Source: Armatimonadota bacterium
GTDB lineage: Bacteria > Armatimonadota > UBA5829 > JAUSEB01
Assembly (NCBI GenBank): GCA_030649165.1
Contig: JAUSGG010000227.1
Location: 1 to 64,000, forward strand
Direction of reading: 5' to 3'
Length of the DNA stretch: 64,000 bases
A program made the position numbers and the translations under genes. Each line of letters opens with the position of its first letter. Position 1 is the first letter of the stretch. This document shows, in pieces, positions 15,050 to 22,879 of the stretch. The notes under the pieces were generated by a model. It searched no databases and had not been told where the DNA came from. It was given only the letters and a program-made list of their open reading frames with translations.

Positions 15050-16873
15050 ATGAGACGTAGACTGATTCCTTTCTCTGCAGTAGTGCTGTTGTGTCTGTTC
15101 GCCAACCCGTCAATGGCGGCCAAGAACAGCACCGTTGACACTCTGATCAACGCCGCCATACTGCTGGGCAGCGGGCCGAAACTCGAAAAGGCTTTAGGTG
15201 ATATGGGCAGCCAGTCGCTGGAGCAACACGAATCGGTAAGCACAGACGCTGCACTTAACGCCAGGGCAGGCAACGTAGTAAACAGGTTGCTGTCCCGGTC
15301 GGCTCGAACGGACCTGAAGTACCAGGTCAAGGTGCTGAACAAGAGTGAGGTGAACGCCTACGCGCTTCCCGGCGGTCACTTGTATGTAAACGCAGGGCTG
15401 TTGCGACTGCACGGGGTATCTGACGACGAGTTGGCTTATGTGCTTGGGCACGAACTCGCGCACACAAACAAGGGCCACGGCCTCAAGCAGATGAAGAACT
15501 CGATCCTGACGGGAACCTTCCTCAAGGCCGTTGCGAAGGACGCCAAAGTCAAGCTTTATGGAGAAATGACGCAGCAGCTCTTCCTGTCCGGCCGGTCACG
15601 TAAGGATGAACTGGAGGCCGACGCCGCAGGCTTCGACTACGCCGTAAGCGCAGGCTATGACCCTGCGGGCGGGCTTGCGTTCATGCGCAGGCTGGAGACG
15701 CTTTCCACCGGTCGCAAGGACCTGTTCCAGCAGTTCTTCTCCACGCATCCTCCCTCGCACGACAGAGCCGAGATTCTCAAGAGCAAGATGCTCGCTCAGG
15801 AATACGGAGCCGACTTCAAGACGCCGGCCAACATGGCTACCTTGACCGAGTTCTCTCGCTACTCCGGTCCGCCGCGAAACAAGATCGGACTTCTGACAGA
15901 CAAGATCGTCTACCTGGGGGATGACCGGTCCGGTGAGAAAACGGTCTGGTCGAACACCTTCTACCTGACGAGTGAGGAAGTCAGCAGGTGCACATCCGCC
16001 AAGATCAAGTTCCAGATCAAGGCGATTCCCCGCAAAGACCCCATTGTCTGTATCAACCGAACTGAGATCGGCCGCGCGGTGGCGAAGAGCGACAAGTGGG
16101 AGACCTGGGAATTCCCGGTCGATCCGAAACTACTGCGTGGCAACCAAGCAAACCTGCTGGACATGGAGACGTTCATCCCGGATATGTGGCGGTCGTACGA
16201 TGACTGTGAGGTCAAGCAGGTGTGGCTGGTTCTGACATATCGAGACCGGGACGTGGTAGAGCAGCCTCCCGATCTACATCCTAATGGTTACGACGGTTTT
16301 CAGTATCCAGTTACATTCAAATCGAATCCTCCGAAGTACTACCCTGGAGAGTACACGCAGTTCTTTGGCGATGAGAATACACTGAGCACTCCACACTACT
16401 ACGGTCACCTGGGTGCAGATTTGGCCACATCTGACAGACGAATTCGTTCTGCATCCGCGGGTTGGGTAGCGCGAAAGCAGAAGGACGCGGGCGATGGCTG
16501 GGGCAATTACGTGGTGATTGGCCATGAGCTCCCAGGAGAAGGCGTTGTCTATTCATTGTACGGCCATCTTGCTGCCAAGTTCGACCCTAACTTGCCTAAC
16601 CCCAGCACTACTCCCAACGAACAGAGCCGCGTGCAGCGTGGCCAACTCATCGGGACTGAAGGGAATACCGGTTTCTCGTCCGGCGGCAGCGGCAAAGGAA
16701 TCCATCTGCACTTTGCGATAATGTCATCACTGCCCAAGGTGCCGGGTGGATACACTGGGGCGAATTTCGGCAGTCTCAAGAACCAGGAGAGAAGCATTAA
16801 GCATAAGGGCACCATCTACTACAACCCCATCGTTTTCGTGCAAGAGCACTCGGCACCTGAACTCCCGTGGTGA
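15050..16873 (+). CDS. Exported M48-M23 double peptidase
   Basis: A 607-residue exported protein (signal peptide IPFSAVVLLCLFANPSMA). Residues ~60-270 are an M48 metallopeptidase: GGHLYVNAGLL, then the HExxH zinc motif in LGHELAHTNKGH and the third ligand in DELEADAAGFDYA, as in BepA/LoiP. A middle beta domain follows (~275-400). The C-terminal ~190 residues form an M23 lysostaphin-like domain: HYYGHLGADLA (H..D), VYSLYGHL, G..G.TG and the HLHF motif. The two families act on misfolded envelope proteins and on peptidoglycan. Both zinc sites look intact. One chain combining them is uncommon. Confidence 0.88.
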   Translation: MRRRLIPFSAVVLLCLFANPSMAAKNSTVDTLINAAILLGSGPKLEKALGDMGSQSLEQHESVSTDAALNARAGNVVNRLLSRSARTDLKYQVKVLNKSEVNAYALPGGHLYVNAGLLRLHGVSDDELAYVLGHELAHTNKGHGLKQMKNSILTGTFLKAVAKDAKVKLYGEMTQQLFLSGRSRKDELEADAAGFDYAVSAGYDPAGGLAFMRRLETLSTGRKDLFQQFFSTHPPSHDRAEILKSKMLAQEYGADFKTPANMATLTEFSRYSGPPRNKIGLLTDKIVYLGDDRSGEKTVWSNTFYLTSEEVSRCTSAKIKFQIKAIPRKDPIVCINRTEIGRAVAKSDKWETWEFPVDPKLLRGNQANLLDMETFIPDMWRSYDDCEVKQVWLVLTYRDRDVVEQPPDLHPNGYDGFQYPVTFKSNPPKYYPGEYTQFFGDENTLSTPHYYGHLGADLATSDRRIRSASAGWVARKQKDAGDGWGNYVVIGHELPGEGVVYSLYGHLAAKFDPNLPNPSTTPNEQSRVQRGQLIGTEGNTGFSSGGSGKGIHLHFAIMSSLPKVPGGYTGANFGSLKNQERSIKHKGTIYYNPIVFVQEHSAPELPW

Positions 16874-17037
16874 GCGACCAGCCAGGGCAGGACGCACTGA
16901 GCTACCTGGGGCTGACAGATGACGCCTGGGTGAGTTTCGTGCGAGGACGCAAGGCCGAAGACTATCTGGGGTTGTGGCACCGCCGCTACACACGGAGAAC
17001 AGGAGGACTATGCACATTATGCTCTTGGCCAGATTGA
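16870..17037 (+). CDS. Small ORF coupled to the peptidase gene
   Basis: A GTG at 16870 overlaps the stop of the peptidase fusion by four bases and opens a frame of 55 codons: VSDQPGQDALSYLGLTDDAW, then VSFVRGRKAEDYLGLWHRRY. The YLGL motif occurs twice. No family is recognised. A further ATG with AGGAGG at 17010 begins a hydrophobic stretch that soon runs into a GGGTCTCCAGACCCC palindrome, so a following gene may have been cut here. Confidence 0.35.
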   Translation: MSDQPGQDALSYLGLTDDAWVSFVRGRKAEDYLGLWHRRYTRRTGGLCTLCSWPD

Positions 17038-17054
17038 GTTTGCCTCCTGCTGTG

Positions 17055-17077
17055 CGCGGGTCTCCAGACCCCGCACG
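17055..17077. repeat. Short palindrome GGGTCTCCAGACCC
   Basis: Arms GCGGGGTCT/AGACCCCGC type. Similar sequences stand at about 20158-20176 (GGGTCTCCTGACCCC) and 20300-20318. Could act as a terminator between the converging gene groups or be a dispersed element. Confidence 0.4.
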
Positions 17078-17114
17078 CCCGCGGACCGCAGGTCTCCCTC
17101 TGCCTCCCCCATTC

Positions 17115-18383
17115 TCATCTGCGTTCTCCTGAACCCCTGTCACTTGGCCGCAGCATCTCCGCGTTGATCGACCAGTAGATGGCGTCTCCGATGACACCGC
17201 TGGGCGGGAGTATCTTTACATCGTATCCGGGCACGGTTACAAGCGAATCGCCCATCGCCCAGTGTTGATTGATGTACATCTCGCCCGGCAAGAGTGACTT
17301 TACCGCATCGGGCCTGTAGTCCGTGAAGCTCCAGGCTATCTTGGCGCCCGTCGGACAAATCGTTTCGGCGACGTTCTTCCAGAACTTTCCGGTGAGGATG
17401 CTGTCGTATCCCATGCCAATGACGAAATCCACCGGTTTGATATCCGCGTTCGCCACAGGCTTGAACAGGCCGGGGTCGTGCGCGCATCCCATCTCGTGCA
17501 TCAGGGAGTGTCCCGTCAGCGCCGCATAAATGCCGCCTCCGTTGGCGCGGGTCTGCAGCGCCGTCGAAGCGACGGTTCGGATTGTCGCTCCCTCTTTAGA
17601 GAAGACCTCGTCCACGTTCTTTGTGACTCCGTCCAGGTAAGCGCGAGCTGCCTTGCCCGGCGGGAAGGGAGGCGGGCATTTCTCCAGGAACAGACGCCCT
17701 CTTGGCGTGGCCTGATCCATGTCGGCAATGTACTTGTTGTTTCTTTCTGTGGCGCCGGGTACCATCATCGACTGCCATACTTGGGGAGCTTTTCCAAGGC
17801 GCGTGCAGGCGGCGATGAACTCGCCTGTCCAGGTCCAGAGCGCCGCGATGTTCGCCGGCTGATCGGTTGGAACCAGCCACTTGTCGCCCAAGGGGATCAG
17901 TCCTCCGTGTTCAGCCGCGTGAGTATCGATCAAGGACAGAGTGGCCGAAGGCTCCAAATCCTTGGTCACCGTTTTCCGAGCGAAGATGACCACCATGTTG
18001 CCCTGTTTCTGGAACTCAGATGCTTGTCGCAGGTCATCGGAGAGACGATCATCCCGTAGCGTCATAAGCACAACTGACTTCGTGGCGTTCTCTTTCACCC
18101 ACCAGCTAATGGGCAGAATCCCGCCGGAGCGTCCCCTGAACTCCTCGACGAAACCTGGATCGCCCCACGCTCCGACCTTATATTCGTCCTCAACGTAAAG
18201 CCGAGCGGCGGACTCCGCCGATTTGGTTATCAGCGGGACGTCGCGCCTGATGTCTTTCATGCAACCTTTGAGCCACGTGTGGTACATCCTGCTTCCGCCG
18301 GTGGTTTTCGCCTGTATCTGTGGCGAAGCCATAGCGGTCAAACAGGTCATTACGAAAATGAGGAATGGGAGTCTAAGCTTCAT
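17115..18383 (-). CDS. Exported SIS-like (sugar isomerase fold) protein
   Basis: A 422-residue protein with a signal peptide (LPFLIFVMTCLTAMA). The segment TRANGGGIYAALTGHSLMHE resembles the SIS signature of phosphosugar-binding proteins (NGG.I...GTGHS...AEE). ALWTWTGEFIAACTRLGKAP fits the helix after a nucleotide-like strand. Two similar halves may exist. An exported SIS-like protein is unusual because phosphosugars are cytoplasmic, so it may bind something else. It starts the minus-strand side of the carbohydrate region. Family assignment is tentative. Confidence 0.55.
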   Translation of the reverse strand: MKLRLPFLIFVMTCLTAMASPQIQAKTTGGSRMYHTWLKGCMKDIRRDVPLITKSAESAARLYVEDEYKVGAWGDPGFVEEFRGRSGGILPISWWVKENATKSVVLMTLRDDRLSDDLRQASEFQKQGNMVVIFARKTVTKDLEPSATLSLIDTHAAEHGGLIPLGDKWLVPTDQPANIAALWTWTGEFIAACTRLGKAPQVWQSMMVPGATERNNKYIADMDQATPRGRLFLEKCPPPFPPGKAARAYLDGVTKNVDEVFSKEGATIRTVASTALQTRANGGGIYAALTGHSLMHEMGCAHDPGLFKPVANADIKPVDFVIGMGYDSILTGKFWKNVAETICPTGAKIAWSFTDYRPDAVKSLLPGEMYINQHWAMGDSLVTVPGYDVKILPPSGVIGDAIYWSINAEMLRPSDRGSGERR

Positions 18384-18580
18384 TGGGGGAAATCCTCGGA
18401 CATTGAGACTTCAGCTTACATACTGGTGTTCGCTACACTGATGGCGGGTTTCCTGCATGGGCCGACTGCGGGGGACTGCGCGCACCTGCCCATCTTCCTC
18501 CACCAGCATCCTGCAATGAGCCATCGCGTCGCCCGGATTACATCACCGATGTGTTATATTGTAATCATGGAGGCGCTCCA

Positions 18581-18823
18581 ATGGTAAGAACACAGATACA
18601 GTTGACCGATGAGCAAGCGGAGAAGGCGAGACAGGCTGCAAGGAGAATGGGCATATCCATGGCCGAGCTGATCAGGAGAGCATTGGACGAATCTCTGGCA
18701 TCAGCCGGCAGTCAGGTATCAGCAAAAAAACGCTCTTTAAGAGCGATTGGGTGCGTCGCGTCAGGAACCGGAGACCTGTCAGAGAATCACGACAAGTATC
18801 TGCGGGAAGCATATAACAAATGA
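18581..18823 (+). CDS. Ribbon-helix-helix (VapB-like) antitoxin
   Basis: Eighty residues starting MVRTQIQLTDEQAEKARQAA, then MGISMAELIRRALDE: a standard ribbon-helix-helix DNA-binding domain. The tail DKYLREAYNK is the toxin-binding end seen in VapB partners of PIN toxins. ATG 18581 follows TGGAGG. Its stop overlaps an ATG that begins a PIN toxin which breaks off after ten codons, so this is an orphan antitoxin. Confidence 0.8.
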   Translation: MVRTQIQLTDEQAEKARQAARRMGISMAELIRRALDESLASAGSQVSAKKRSLRAIGCVASGTGDLSENHDKYLREAYNK

Positions 18824-18849
18824 ACGTCTTTGTGGACACCTCGGCTGTC
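18820..18849 (+). pseudogene. VapC (PIN-domain toxin), only the first codons left
   Basis: ATG 18820, overlapping the antitoxin stop, reads MNVFVDTSAV. That is the first strand of a PIN domain with its first catalytic aspartate. Similarity then stops; the frame ends at about 18905 after unrelated residues. The rest of the toxin has been deleted and the end of a GH130 gene lies directly downstream. Confidence 0.6.
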
Positions 18850-18887
18850 CGGGACCGCAACACCGGAACCCCCCGCGATCCCCGCAA

Positions 18888-20015
18888 TCACTCAGACCCA
18901 CCCTGATCCGAACCCGACTCCGCGCCCTGCCCTTCGAGATAAGCCAGTAGTTCGCGTTTGTTTATCCGGGCTCCAAGCACGTACGCGTCGGCGCCGCCGT
19001 AGACGAGAATGATGTCACCCTTATACTCGAAGCTTCCCGCGGGAAAGATGCAGTTCAGCTTGGTCGGTTGAGGCCATGGGGAGTTGACTTCATAGGGCGT
19101 CTCAGGTTCGAGAAGGCCGTCGCATCGGGCTTCCACTATGTCCTCTGGGCTGTCCATACTGAACCTGTTGAAGTTCAGGATAGCGTAACCCGCGCAGTAG
19201 TCCCTTTCTCCCGCGGCGGAGTAATTGCCCTTATGGTAATCCGCAAGGTACCGGTTGTTCCCGAGCGGAAGGGGAGCGGAGCCGGCTCCTAACCAGGAGA
19301 TCATATACCTTGGGTCCTGCTCTGCTCGCATGATGGGGCCGATATCCCGCCACTCACCAGTAGGCGAGTCGCTCACTGCAAGCGAAATAGTGAAATCACC
19401 TTGAGCGCCAACCATCGGCCTGTGCAGCATCATGTATTTGCCCTGGATTGGCCCGGGCATAATGACCGCGTCCTTGTTCGGATAGTCATTCACATCGCCG
19501 CGGGCAGGGCCAAGCTTCGTCCAGTTCAGCAGGTCTGTAGACTCGGCCAGGCAAATGTTGACTCTCTCAGGCATGCTCAGACTGGCGTTGAAGCCGCAAT
19601 AGACCATGTAAAAAGTGTCGTCGATCCGGGTGATCCTTTGGTCTTCGACTCCATTGTAGTCGTAGCCCGCTGGGTCATCCGTCGGCGCCACAAGCGGATG
19701 GGCAAAACGTTTCAGCAACTCCAACTGGGGCGTAAATACCGCGAGTCCCACCGCGGACCTGAGCGGCGGGCAGCCTGGCACATCCCTGGGCAGCCCCCTG
19801 TAGTATACCGCCACGACACCTTCGCTGAGCTTGGGGTCATCCAACGAATGATCGCCGAGTATGCCTCGAATGAGTTGGTCGTTCCGCGACGACCTCTCCA
19901 GGCGGACAATTGTTGGGTTGAGGGTGAACGCATTGTCCCAGCTATCAGGGGCTGCTGAGATGAGCGGTTGCCCCTGGTTGAGACGTTCGATGTTGAGTCT
20001 TCCACTTACTGCCAA
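18888..20015 (-). CDS. GH130-family glycosidase/phosphorylase
   Basis: A 375-residue protein with the five-bladed propeller of GH130: FTLNPTIVRL, VVAVYYRGLPRD, LAVFTPQLELLKRFAHPLV, then YNGVEDQRITRIDDTFYMVY with the conserved GVEDxRI, and INICLAESTDLLNW-type repeats later. No signal peptide, so cytoplasmic. The family acts on beta-mannosides, either as phosphorylases or hydrolases; which one depends on residues I cannot judge here. Its 3' end abuts the VapB/VapC remnant. Confidence 0.82.
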   Translation of the reverse strand: MAVSGRLNIERLNQGQPLISAAPDSWDNAFTLNPTIVRLERSSRNDQLIRGILGDHSLDDPKLSEGVVAVYYRGLPRDVPGCPPLRSAVGLAVFTPQLELLKRFAHPLVAPTDDPAGYDYNGVEDQRITRIDDTFYMVYCGFNASLSMPERVNICLAESTDLLNWTKLGPARGDVNDYPNKDAVIMPGPIQGKYMMLHRPMVGAQGDFTISLAVSDSPTGEWRDIGPIMRAEQDPRYMISWLGAGSAPLPLGNNRYLADYHKGNYSAAGERDYCAGYAILNFNRFSMDSPEDIVEARCDGLLEPETPYEVNSPWPQPTKLNCIFPAGSFEYKGDIILVYGGADAYVLGARINKRELLAYLEGQGAESGSDQGGSE

Positions 20016-20359
20016 ATGTATTGCCCTTGCTGGAACACGGGCTGTCTCCCGACGCTGAGCAGAGATTCCCGTTTGTTGCTTATTCCTCAGCTAACTTGTT
20101 TATAGCATACAATATTTCCGTCGCGTTGAACACTGCAACCTTACCCCCTCGCTGCACGAGGGTCTCCTGACCCCGCGCCAAAGGGACCTGCCTCGGAAAA
20201 TCATCGGTAAAACCCGGCCATTTTCCGGTTTAACTTCAGCCGCTCAAGGATATAATCGTGTCACCTGATATGCTGAGTTCGCTGTGCGGGGGCCTCCCTT
20301 GTGCAGGGCTGTCCTGACCCCCCACTGCGCACTTCTTTTGGACTGCGAGGGAACGTTCA
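20016..20359. other. Intergenic region between divergent genes
   Basis: No gene seen. It should hold the promoters of the GH130 gene (minus) and the membrane-protein gene (plus). Two imperfect palindromes of the GGGTCTCCTGACCCC type lie near 20158 and 20300. TATAATCG near 20252 could be a -10 box. Confidence 0.45.
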
Positions 20360-21424
20360 TTGTCTGTGGAAACCGCTTCGGAAAACGTGGCTCCAGCCGG
20401 TCAAGCATACAAAGCGCGCGTCGGCCTCGGAAAGATTGGTAATGCCGGCGTTCTACTGCTCTCGCTTGGCATAGTCCTGGCTGTCTGCTATCCGGCTTTC
20501 TTCCCGAAGCTAGTCCGTTTGCTTCAGACCTACGCCAGCGCCGATCACAGCATCACCGAAGAGGGCCGGCGGCAGCTCACCGACGCCGTTTACTTCTTCG
20601 CGGTCCTGCTTATGGTCGTGGGCTCCGCGCTGGTTCTGGCGCGCAACAGCGACCGGCGTCTCCGTCTGACTCAAGTGTTCGTGGGCGAGTCCGCGCGTCC
20701 CTCCCCACGATTCGTTCTCCTCGCCTCATCCACCGTGGGCCTGCTCATGGTGATTCACATCCGCCTTTACGATCCCTCGTCACCCGCATTTCGCATTCTC
20801 TATAAGGAAGATGGCGTCTTCGAATTGCTCACGCCCCTCCTGATGGTCGCCTCCGCCATCCTTATAGGCCGCGCTGTCCTGCGATTGAGGAAACACGCAA
20901 CGAGCGCTCTCAGCGGACATGTGACCGCGGCTTACCTGGTCTTGATGCTCTTCTTCGTTCTCTACGCAGGCGAGGAGGTTACCTGGGGACAAAGGGTTTT
21001 CGGATGGAGTACGCCCGGCTTCCTGGGAGGCAATTCTCAGAACGAGACCAACATCCACAACTACTTCAACGGCTGCTTCCCGTCGGTATACAGGCTGCCC
21101 ATCATTCTCCCGTTCCTCGTCCTGTTCTCAGCGTGGCTGGAGTTCAAGAAGCCCAAACGCGCATTTACCGCGCAAGCCGCGGCCGAATCCGGCAGCTCGC
21201 TTCCCTATGCTTCGGGACACGCTTTTCGTCCCGAAGCCGGCGTCGCGGCATTTGCCCGAGCGTCGCTGCCTCATCCCAGCACGATCGGCCTGGCCTGCAT
21301 CATCGCCTTTGTCTCACTCGTATGGAATCAGGAACAGGAATTGCTGGAAGAACTCGTGGCTCTCTTCAGCCTCTTCTACAGCCTGGGAATCTACGGCCGT
21401 CTGCGCGAACCTGCCAACCTATAA
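20360..21424 (+). CDS. Conserved multi-pass membrane protein
   Basis: A 354-residue protein starting at TTG after GAGGGAA. It has about six to seven membrane segments, for example GVLLLSLGIVLAVCYPAFF, FAVLLMVVGSALVLA and YLVLMLFFVLYAGEE. A conserved motif sits after the fifth helix: EEVTWGQRVFGWSTP and the later NETNIHNYF, which I recognise only from uncharacterised membrane proteins. Near residue 285 the frame contains the insertion YASGHAFRPEAG, encoded by the same hairpin element as in the RelE-like toxin at 8305-8335. Function unknown. Confidence 0.7.
   Translation: MSVETASENVAPAGQAYKARVGLGKIGNAGVLLLSLGIVLAVCYPAFFPKLVRLLQTYASADHSITEEGRRQLTDAVYFFAVLLMVVGSALVLARNSDRRLRLTQVFVGESARPSPRFVLLASSTVGLLMVIHIRLYDPSSPAFRILYKEDGVFELLTPLLMVASAILIGRAVLRLRKHATSALSGHVTAAYLVLMLFFVLYAGEEVTWGQRVFGWSTPGFLGGNSQNETNIHNYFNGCFPSVYRLPIILPFLVLFSAWLEFKKPKRAFTAQAAAESGSSLPYASGHAFRPEAGVAAFARASLPHPSTIGLACIIAFVSLVWNQEQELLEELVALFSLFYSLGIYGRLREPANL
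21208..21237. repeat. Hairpin element TGCTTCGGGAC inside a membrane-protein gene
   Basis: Arms TGCTTCGGGAC and GTCCCGAAGC around ACGCTTTTC. Apart from one loop base it is the reverse complement of the element at 8305-8335. It is in frame and falls in a hydrophilic loop. Confidence 0.75.
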
Positions 21425-21482
21425 CTCCATAACCCTACAACCCTACAACCCTACAACCCTATAAACCTATAAACCTACAACC
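21425..21482. repeat. Simple repeat of ACCCTACA/ACCCTATA units
   Basis: Tandem eight-base units such as ACCCTACA and ACCTATAA fill the gap between the convergent membrane-protein and pectate-lyase-like genes. Similar runs occur at 27200-27245 and 29733-29765, always next to the ends or starts of the glycosidase genes. Confidence 0.7.
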
Positions 21483-22778
21483 CTACTCCGCCGCCTCATT
21501 CCCCACAATCGCAGCCTTCTCACCGATCTCATTCACGATCCGCACGCCCTTCTCGCCGTTGTTGCCCATAATCACCGCGTGTTTCAAGCCCGGCTTCAGC
21601 GCCACGCTCGGCTGGCCGGTCCCGAACGTGCATCCGATCACCTGCAGCTTGCCGTTGTCGGCGAGTATTAGCGGCGTCGGGTTGTCGCTCTTGCGCCAAC
21701 TGCTGAGGTAGCAGTTCGACAGCGACACGTAACCGGAGCCGTGCGAGATCACGTTGTAGATAGGCTCCCCCCAAAACATGCAATTCTCGAACCGGACCGA
21801 CCCGCTGTTCGTCTCGTTGATCACAACCTGGGTCGGGTCCACCGAATCTTGCGCCAAAGACGCAAACATCCCGTTGGTGATGACGATTCCAATCGAAAGT
21901 ACAGCGTCCACGACTATGCACTTCTGCGCCCAGTCCGCGCTTATCCCAGAGAACTGGCCGTAGCAAACACCCTTCTCAGTCGCGATGAAGTGGTAGCCGA
22001 TCTTCGCCGGGAAGACGAACGTGTTGGTGACGAACTCCGAGTCGGTCTTTCCGAAGATGAACGCCTCCAGGTTCTGGAGCATATACTTGTTGACGATCAG
22101 CGAGTTGCCTTTCGCGTCGGGCATCCACCACCAGTTTCCGTGGAACTGAATATCCTCGATGCGTCCGACGTCAACACACCCGTCGACGAATATCCCCCTG
22201 CGCAGGACACAGCCGTAGACGCCGCGGATGCGATGCCTGACGTTGCCTTCCGGCCCGGTCCGAATCCCGTTGTAGCTGTTGATCAGCGTGACCTTCTCAA
22301 CGGTATTGTCAGCGCCGATAAGCTTGAACGTCCACGGATAGGGCCTTATGTCCTCGACCTTCTGCTCCGGGTAATAGATCGTGAGGCCGATTACGGACGT
22401 TGACTCCTGAAGAGTGAAAAGCGGCTCGCTCTCTTCCTTGTCCCGCCCAGCGGTCGCCAGCACGATCGTTCCCTTCAACGGCTCACAGTAGATGGGAGAG
22501 TTTGCGACTCCCTCGATGCTCACCCCCGGCGGGACCTTAAACGTGCCGCGCGTCATGTACCTGCCCGCGGGCAGAAACACCTTCCCGCCCAACTTCCCCG
22601 CGGCGTCGATCGCGGCTTGAAACGCGGCGGTGTCGTCCGTGTTCCCGTCCGCCTTTGCCCCAAACGACTTCACATTGAACACCGAATCACCCGCCTTCGC
22701 GCCCTTTGCCCCCAAAACCGGCGCCGCCGCCATCACAAACACAATCACCGCCCCAATAACCCACGGCTTACACATCAC
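21483..22778 (-). CDS. Exported pectate-lyase-superfamily beta-helix protein
   Basis: A 431-residue protein with signal peptide (VIGAVIVFVMAAAPVLG). The N-terminal motif FNVKSFGAKADGNTDDTAAF, followed by QAAIDAAGKLGGKVFLPAG, is the hallmark of the Pectate_lyase_3/GH55-like right-handed beta-helix. Beta-helix coils follow (TSVIGLTIYYPEQ, NTVEKVTLINSYNGI, VRFENCMFWGEPIYNV). The superfamily includes lyases, hydrolases and non-enzymatic binding proteins; catalytic residues cannot be fixed by eye. Same direction as GH2 and GH42 genes upstream, gap of about 100 bases. Confidence 0.8.
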   Translation of the reverse strand: MMCKPWVIGAVIVFVMAAAPVLGAKGAKAGDSVFNVKSFGAKADGNTDDTAAFQAAIDAAGKLGGKVFLPAGRYMTRGTFKVPPGVSIEGVANSPIYCEPLKGTIVLATAGRDKEESEPLFTLQESTSVIGLTIYYPEQKVEDIRPYPWTFKLIGADNTVEKVTLINSYNGIRTGPEGNVRHRIRGVYGCVLRRGIFVDGCVDVGRIEDIQFHGNWWWMPDAKGNSLIVNKYMLQNLEAFIFGKTDSEFVTNTFVFPAKIGYHFIATEKGVCYGQFSGISADWAQKCIVVDAVLSIGIVITNGMFASLAQDSVDPTQVVINETNSGSVRFENCMFWGEPIYNVISHGSGYVSLSNCYLSSWRKSDNPTPLILADNGKLQVIGCTFGTGQPSVALKPGLKHAVIMGNNGEKGVRIVNEIGEKAAIVGNEAAE

Positions 22779-22799
22779 CCTACTCCCCTTCCATCCTCA

Positions 22800-22852
22800 A
22801 CCCACCAAATCCCCCCTCCCTTTGGGAGGGGGTCATGGGGAGGTTTCTCTCA
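22800..22852. repeat. Palindromic CCCCCTCC/GGAGGGGG repeat between two genes
   Basis: AATCCCCCCTCCC, then TTT, then GGGAGGGGG and a trailing GGGGAGGTTT. This element type recurs at 31190-31265, 35668-35702, 39112-39148, 40185-40217, 40820-40858 and 41893-41930 between genes and at three places inside genes. Here it may end the GH2 transcript. Confidence 0.7.
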
Positions 22853-22879
22853 ACGCTCAACCCTCAACTTCCCCAATCC

